Shown here piece by piece: positions 60,900-64,000 of a stretch of 64,000 nt of DNA; the stretch's first letter is position 1, and each line of letters opens with the position of its first letter. The stretch is from NCBI RefSeq assembly GCF_954871325.1, contig NC_088777.1:50135366-50199365 (forward strand), given 5' to 3'. Both the position numbers and the translations under genes were made by a program. The DNA is from Gordionus sp. m RMFG-2023. Lineage: Eukaryota; Nematomorpha; Gordioida; Chordodea; Parachordodidae. A model generated the notes under the pieces. It had not been told where the DNA came from. It ran no database searches and saw only the letters and a program-made list of their open reading frames with translations.

Positions 60900-63800
60900 C
60901 TAATGTTAATTATCTGAAATTTATTCTTTTTACATTCCTATTATCACAGTCATCGTCTTTTAAAAAACTCCATTTCCATCTTAACTCCCTTCCGAATAAT
61001 CTAAAAGCAGGTGATGACTTAGTAACCGCATGTTTCGTGTTGCGATAATTTAACAACACATCTTCCAAAATGTCATCCCAGCCTCCTAATTTATATATTA
61101 TATTTTTTGCTGATCGTACAGCTCTTTCAGCCATAACATTTGACGCAGGATGGTATGCAGGAGTATATATATATGTAGAATTCCCTTTTCTTTTAAAAAG
61201 TTATTAAAATCAACAGACCTAAAAGTTGGTCCATTATCTAATACCAATTCTACTGGATACCCAAATCTGGAAAAAAGATTATTTAATACCATAATGGTGG
61301 TAGTCGCATTAATGTTTTTCACCTTAATAATCTCTAACCCGCGAGAGTACCCATCAATAATTACTAATCCATAAAAAATTTTAATAGGTCCAAAAAAATC
61401 ACTATAGACTTGTTACCAGGGTTTGTTAGGTTGTACACAATAATTTTGTTTAACTTTTGGGAGTTTAGGCGTATTAATCATGCACATATTACATCTAAAA
61501 ATCATTTCTTTAATATCTTTATTGACTCCTGGCCACCAAAAATACCTTTCCATAGTATCTACCATCCTATTCAACCCAATATGTCCTTCATGTAACACAC
61601 TAAGAAACTTTTTTCTTAACCTTTGAGGAATAATAACTTGTTCGCTCTTAAAAATACAATCATTCTTAATATTCAACAACTTACCGAATGCCTTGTAACC
61701 TTTAATCAGCGTATCATTTTCACCTTTTTCCAACACAATTTTTTTTAACTTGGATTAATTCTGAATCTAAAAAGGTTTCTCCTTTAATCAATTCTAAATT
61801 GTTAATTATTCTTACATCCTTCATATCATTATTAACATTAACAAAACAAATGATATCTTCCTTAATTAACCTTGATAATCTATCAGGAATGATTTGATCC
61901 TTACCCCTCCTATAATTAATGTCAAAATCAAAACCGGCAAAGCCCATTTCTGTGATCTTGGAGACATATTGTAAAGCTTAACAGGATCTACTCCAAACAA
62001 ATTCACCAGTAATTTATGGTCCGAAAAAAATTTATACCTACTACATATTCTTTCCATTTTTTTTACTGCCAAAACAAAAGACAATCCTTCTTTTTCAATA
62101 ATTGAATATCTTTTTTCAGCTCCAGCCCATGCCTTAGACATACACTCAATTGGCCTTTCTAAACCATCTTCTTCTACCTGAAATAAGACTGCATCATGCC
62201 TTTATTGGACGCATCCGATTCCTTATTTCTATCATAATGTGCAAGAATTGGTGCATTACACAATTTTTCTCTAATTTCGTAAAAACTAGTTCTTTCAATT
62301 GATTCCCCAACAAAATTTATTACCCCTTTTAAGTAAATCATATAAATTAGCTGCTAATTTAGAAAAATCTCTTATAAATCTAGAATAATAATTCATAAGA
62401 CCCAACCAAGAATGTAATTCATCCTTATTCTTAGGTTCGGTCATTGTACTTATAAGATCAATTTTTTCTTTGATTGGCAGTATGCCTTTGTCACTTATTA
62501 AATAACCTAAATATTTTATACTCTCTTTGCTCACTTTTTTTTATATTTCCAATCAGCCCAAATTCCAACATTCTTTCAAACACTCTTTTCGTCCATAGTC
62601 TTCTGGAAATTAGCAGTTGATACTGTAAGCCCAAAAGGTAGTCTATTAAATGAAAAAGACCCTTGTGGGTGGAGACGGTCAGAAATTTGGAAGTTTCTTT
62701 AGATACAGGAATCTGCAGATACGCCGATGAGAAATCTATTTTTGAAAAAAACTTTCCATTACCTACTTTAGAAATTATGTCATTAATCCTTGGAAGCGGA
62801 TATTCGAACCTTTCTAATTGTGGGTTTACAGTAACTCTAAAGTCAGCACAAACTCTCAACGTATTATCTTTTTTTTAACTAACACTAATGGAGTGGCCTA
62901 TTTTGAAAATCTGACAGACTTAATTACTCCCTGCTGGCGTCATTGCTCTATAGTGTTTTCTAATTCTTCTTCTAACTCGAAGGGCACTCTCCTGGCTTTC
63001 ACAAATTTTGGCTTAAAGTCATTTTTTTTAAATATCTATTTCCATATTTTTGACTTTTTCAATTCTATCATTAAAAACACAATCATATTTCTTAATTAGT
63101 TTGTTGATGTCACAACCTCTCTTCAAAATACCCTTTTTTAGCAAATAACGATTGAATGACATAATTTTTTTTATAAAATTTATCAGTATCTTTGAAAGGA
63201 TTGTTAAAAGTTAAAAAATTTACCCTATCTCCTATCTCATTCTTATTAATAGTGTTTACATCAACGTTGAATTTGATTATGTCAAATTCTTTAATCCAGT
63301 CTTGACCACATAACGGTGATCTCTCCCCATCCAATACATACAAATTTAAATATTTAATTGTATTCAAATATTTAACCTTAATATTAGAGACCTGACCAAC
63401 GACTGTGATAGGAGAACCCTCATAAGAGAATAATTTTTTAGAACAATTTTCCAACTCAAAATCTTCATAATTCTCCAATTTAAAATCTTTAATGGGCAAG
63501 GATATCACCGGAGAACCCGTATCTATCAAAAAAGAAAAATTTATTATTAAGTTGCATATTAATCATAAAATCATTAATAAAATTTATCTTATTCCTTGGC
63601 CTCAAATTATATGGCCTTTGTATCATTTCTTGTTTTTTGAAATTGTTGTTGTTGTAGTTGTTGTTGGCCTTAAAATCCTGCTTGTTCTTTTTCCAAGACG
63701 AATAGCCTTGCCAATCGGCTCTATCCTCTCTTCTCCAAGAATCTTTCTCTACATATGTTTTATTATTATTAATCTCCAACGATTGAAATTTGACAACAAT

Positions 63801-64000
63801 GTCCTCTATAATATTAAGCTCTGTAGTATTTTCTTCTATCAACCTTGTTTTTAGCTTTTCATTACGACAATTCAACATAAATTGCACCGACAAAAATTCA
63901 GGATTGAGCCCCGAACCATACTCCTTCAGTCTATCGAGATACTCTCTGGAAGACTCAAGTCTGTCCGGTTTTGTATTGAATAATTCAAATATGCGCGTAA
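60900..64000 (-). mobile_element. Ty3/gypsy-like LTR retroelement relic, running past the window edge
   Basis: Fossil copy on the minus strand. From the right edge leftward come: the end of a gag-like protein (to about 63550), an aspartic protease region with IDTGSP (about 63525), reverse transcriptase with FSKIDFSSAYLQIPV and a YLGYLI thumb (about 62860-62300), RNase H (about 62140-61900), and integrase with an HHCC zinc region (about 61650-61480), catalytic core (about 61320-61150) and a later part with MAERAVRSAKN (about 61135-60910). The order protease, RT, RNase H, integrase places it in the Ty3/gypsy group. It is broken, with roughly five to eight interruptions. The 5' end lies outside the window, and no LTR could be identified on the 3' side, so age by LTR comparison is not possible here. 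Confidence 0.9.

Overview
This window is animal nuclear DNA, very AT-rich and gene-poor. Evidence for a metazoan is four loci of rhodopsin-like (class A) seven-helix receptors with spliced or single-exon structure, an intact spliced cyclophilin (PPIL3-like), an RTE-type LINE, hAT-type transposons and a Ty3/gypsy-type relic. Introns that can be placed exactly are of two kinds: very short ones (37, 40, 41 and 44 bp in the cyclophilin; 41 and 46 bp in a hAT transposase) and kilobase introns filled with repeats in the receptor genes. I cannot name the species; a small-intron, AT-rich invertebrate fits best.

Layout. Bases 806-10525 (copy A) and 18790-30915 (copy B) are two direct copies of one segmental duplication, with a third partial copy (A') at about 11950-14480. 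Each full copy carries the same three-exon receptor gene on the minus strand: A spans 5488-9805 and B spans 22358-30098. The copies are broken in different places, and each holds a MITE (small non-autonomous transposon) that the other lacks. Between A' and B lies a decayed RTE LINE (15690-18712, minus) with a tRNA-like block at its 5' side. A second, unrelated receptor family follows on the plus strand: one intact single-exon gene (33958-35166), one short remnant (39420-39560) and one full-length pseudogene (54343-55575).

From 31 kb to 60 kb the spaces between genes are packed with hAT-like material. A 2.1 kb hAT element (42780-44905) has perfect 8-bp target duplications and a decayed transposase with short introns, and a 162-bp deletion derivative sits at 31613-31774. 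A MITE family starting TAGTGTTGTTAAACGGCTCG, a GC-rich MITE family starting TAGTGATCTGCA, a Harbinger-like MITE, a piggyBac-like MITE and several other inverted-repeat elements are also present, many with verifiable target duplications. The PPIL3-like gene (56767-57417, minus) is the clearest housekeeping gene. From about 60900 to the right edge lies the protease-RT-RNase H-integrase region of a broken Ty3/gypsy-like element on the minus strand, continuing past the window.

I found no CRISPR array, rRNA or convincing functional tRNA gene. The most informative observations are the filled/empty MITE sites between the duplicated receptor genes, which order the events (duplication first, insertions later), and a deletion in copy B whose breakpoint carries a MITE fragment.
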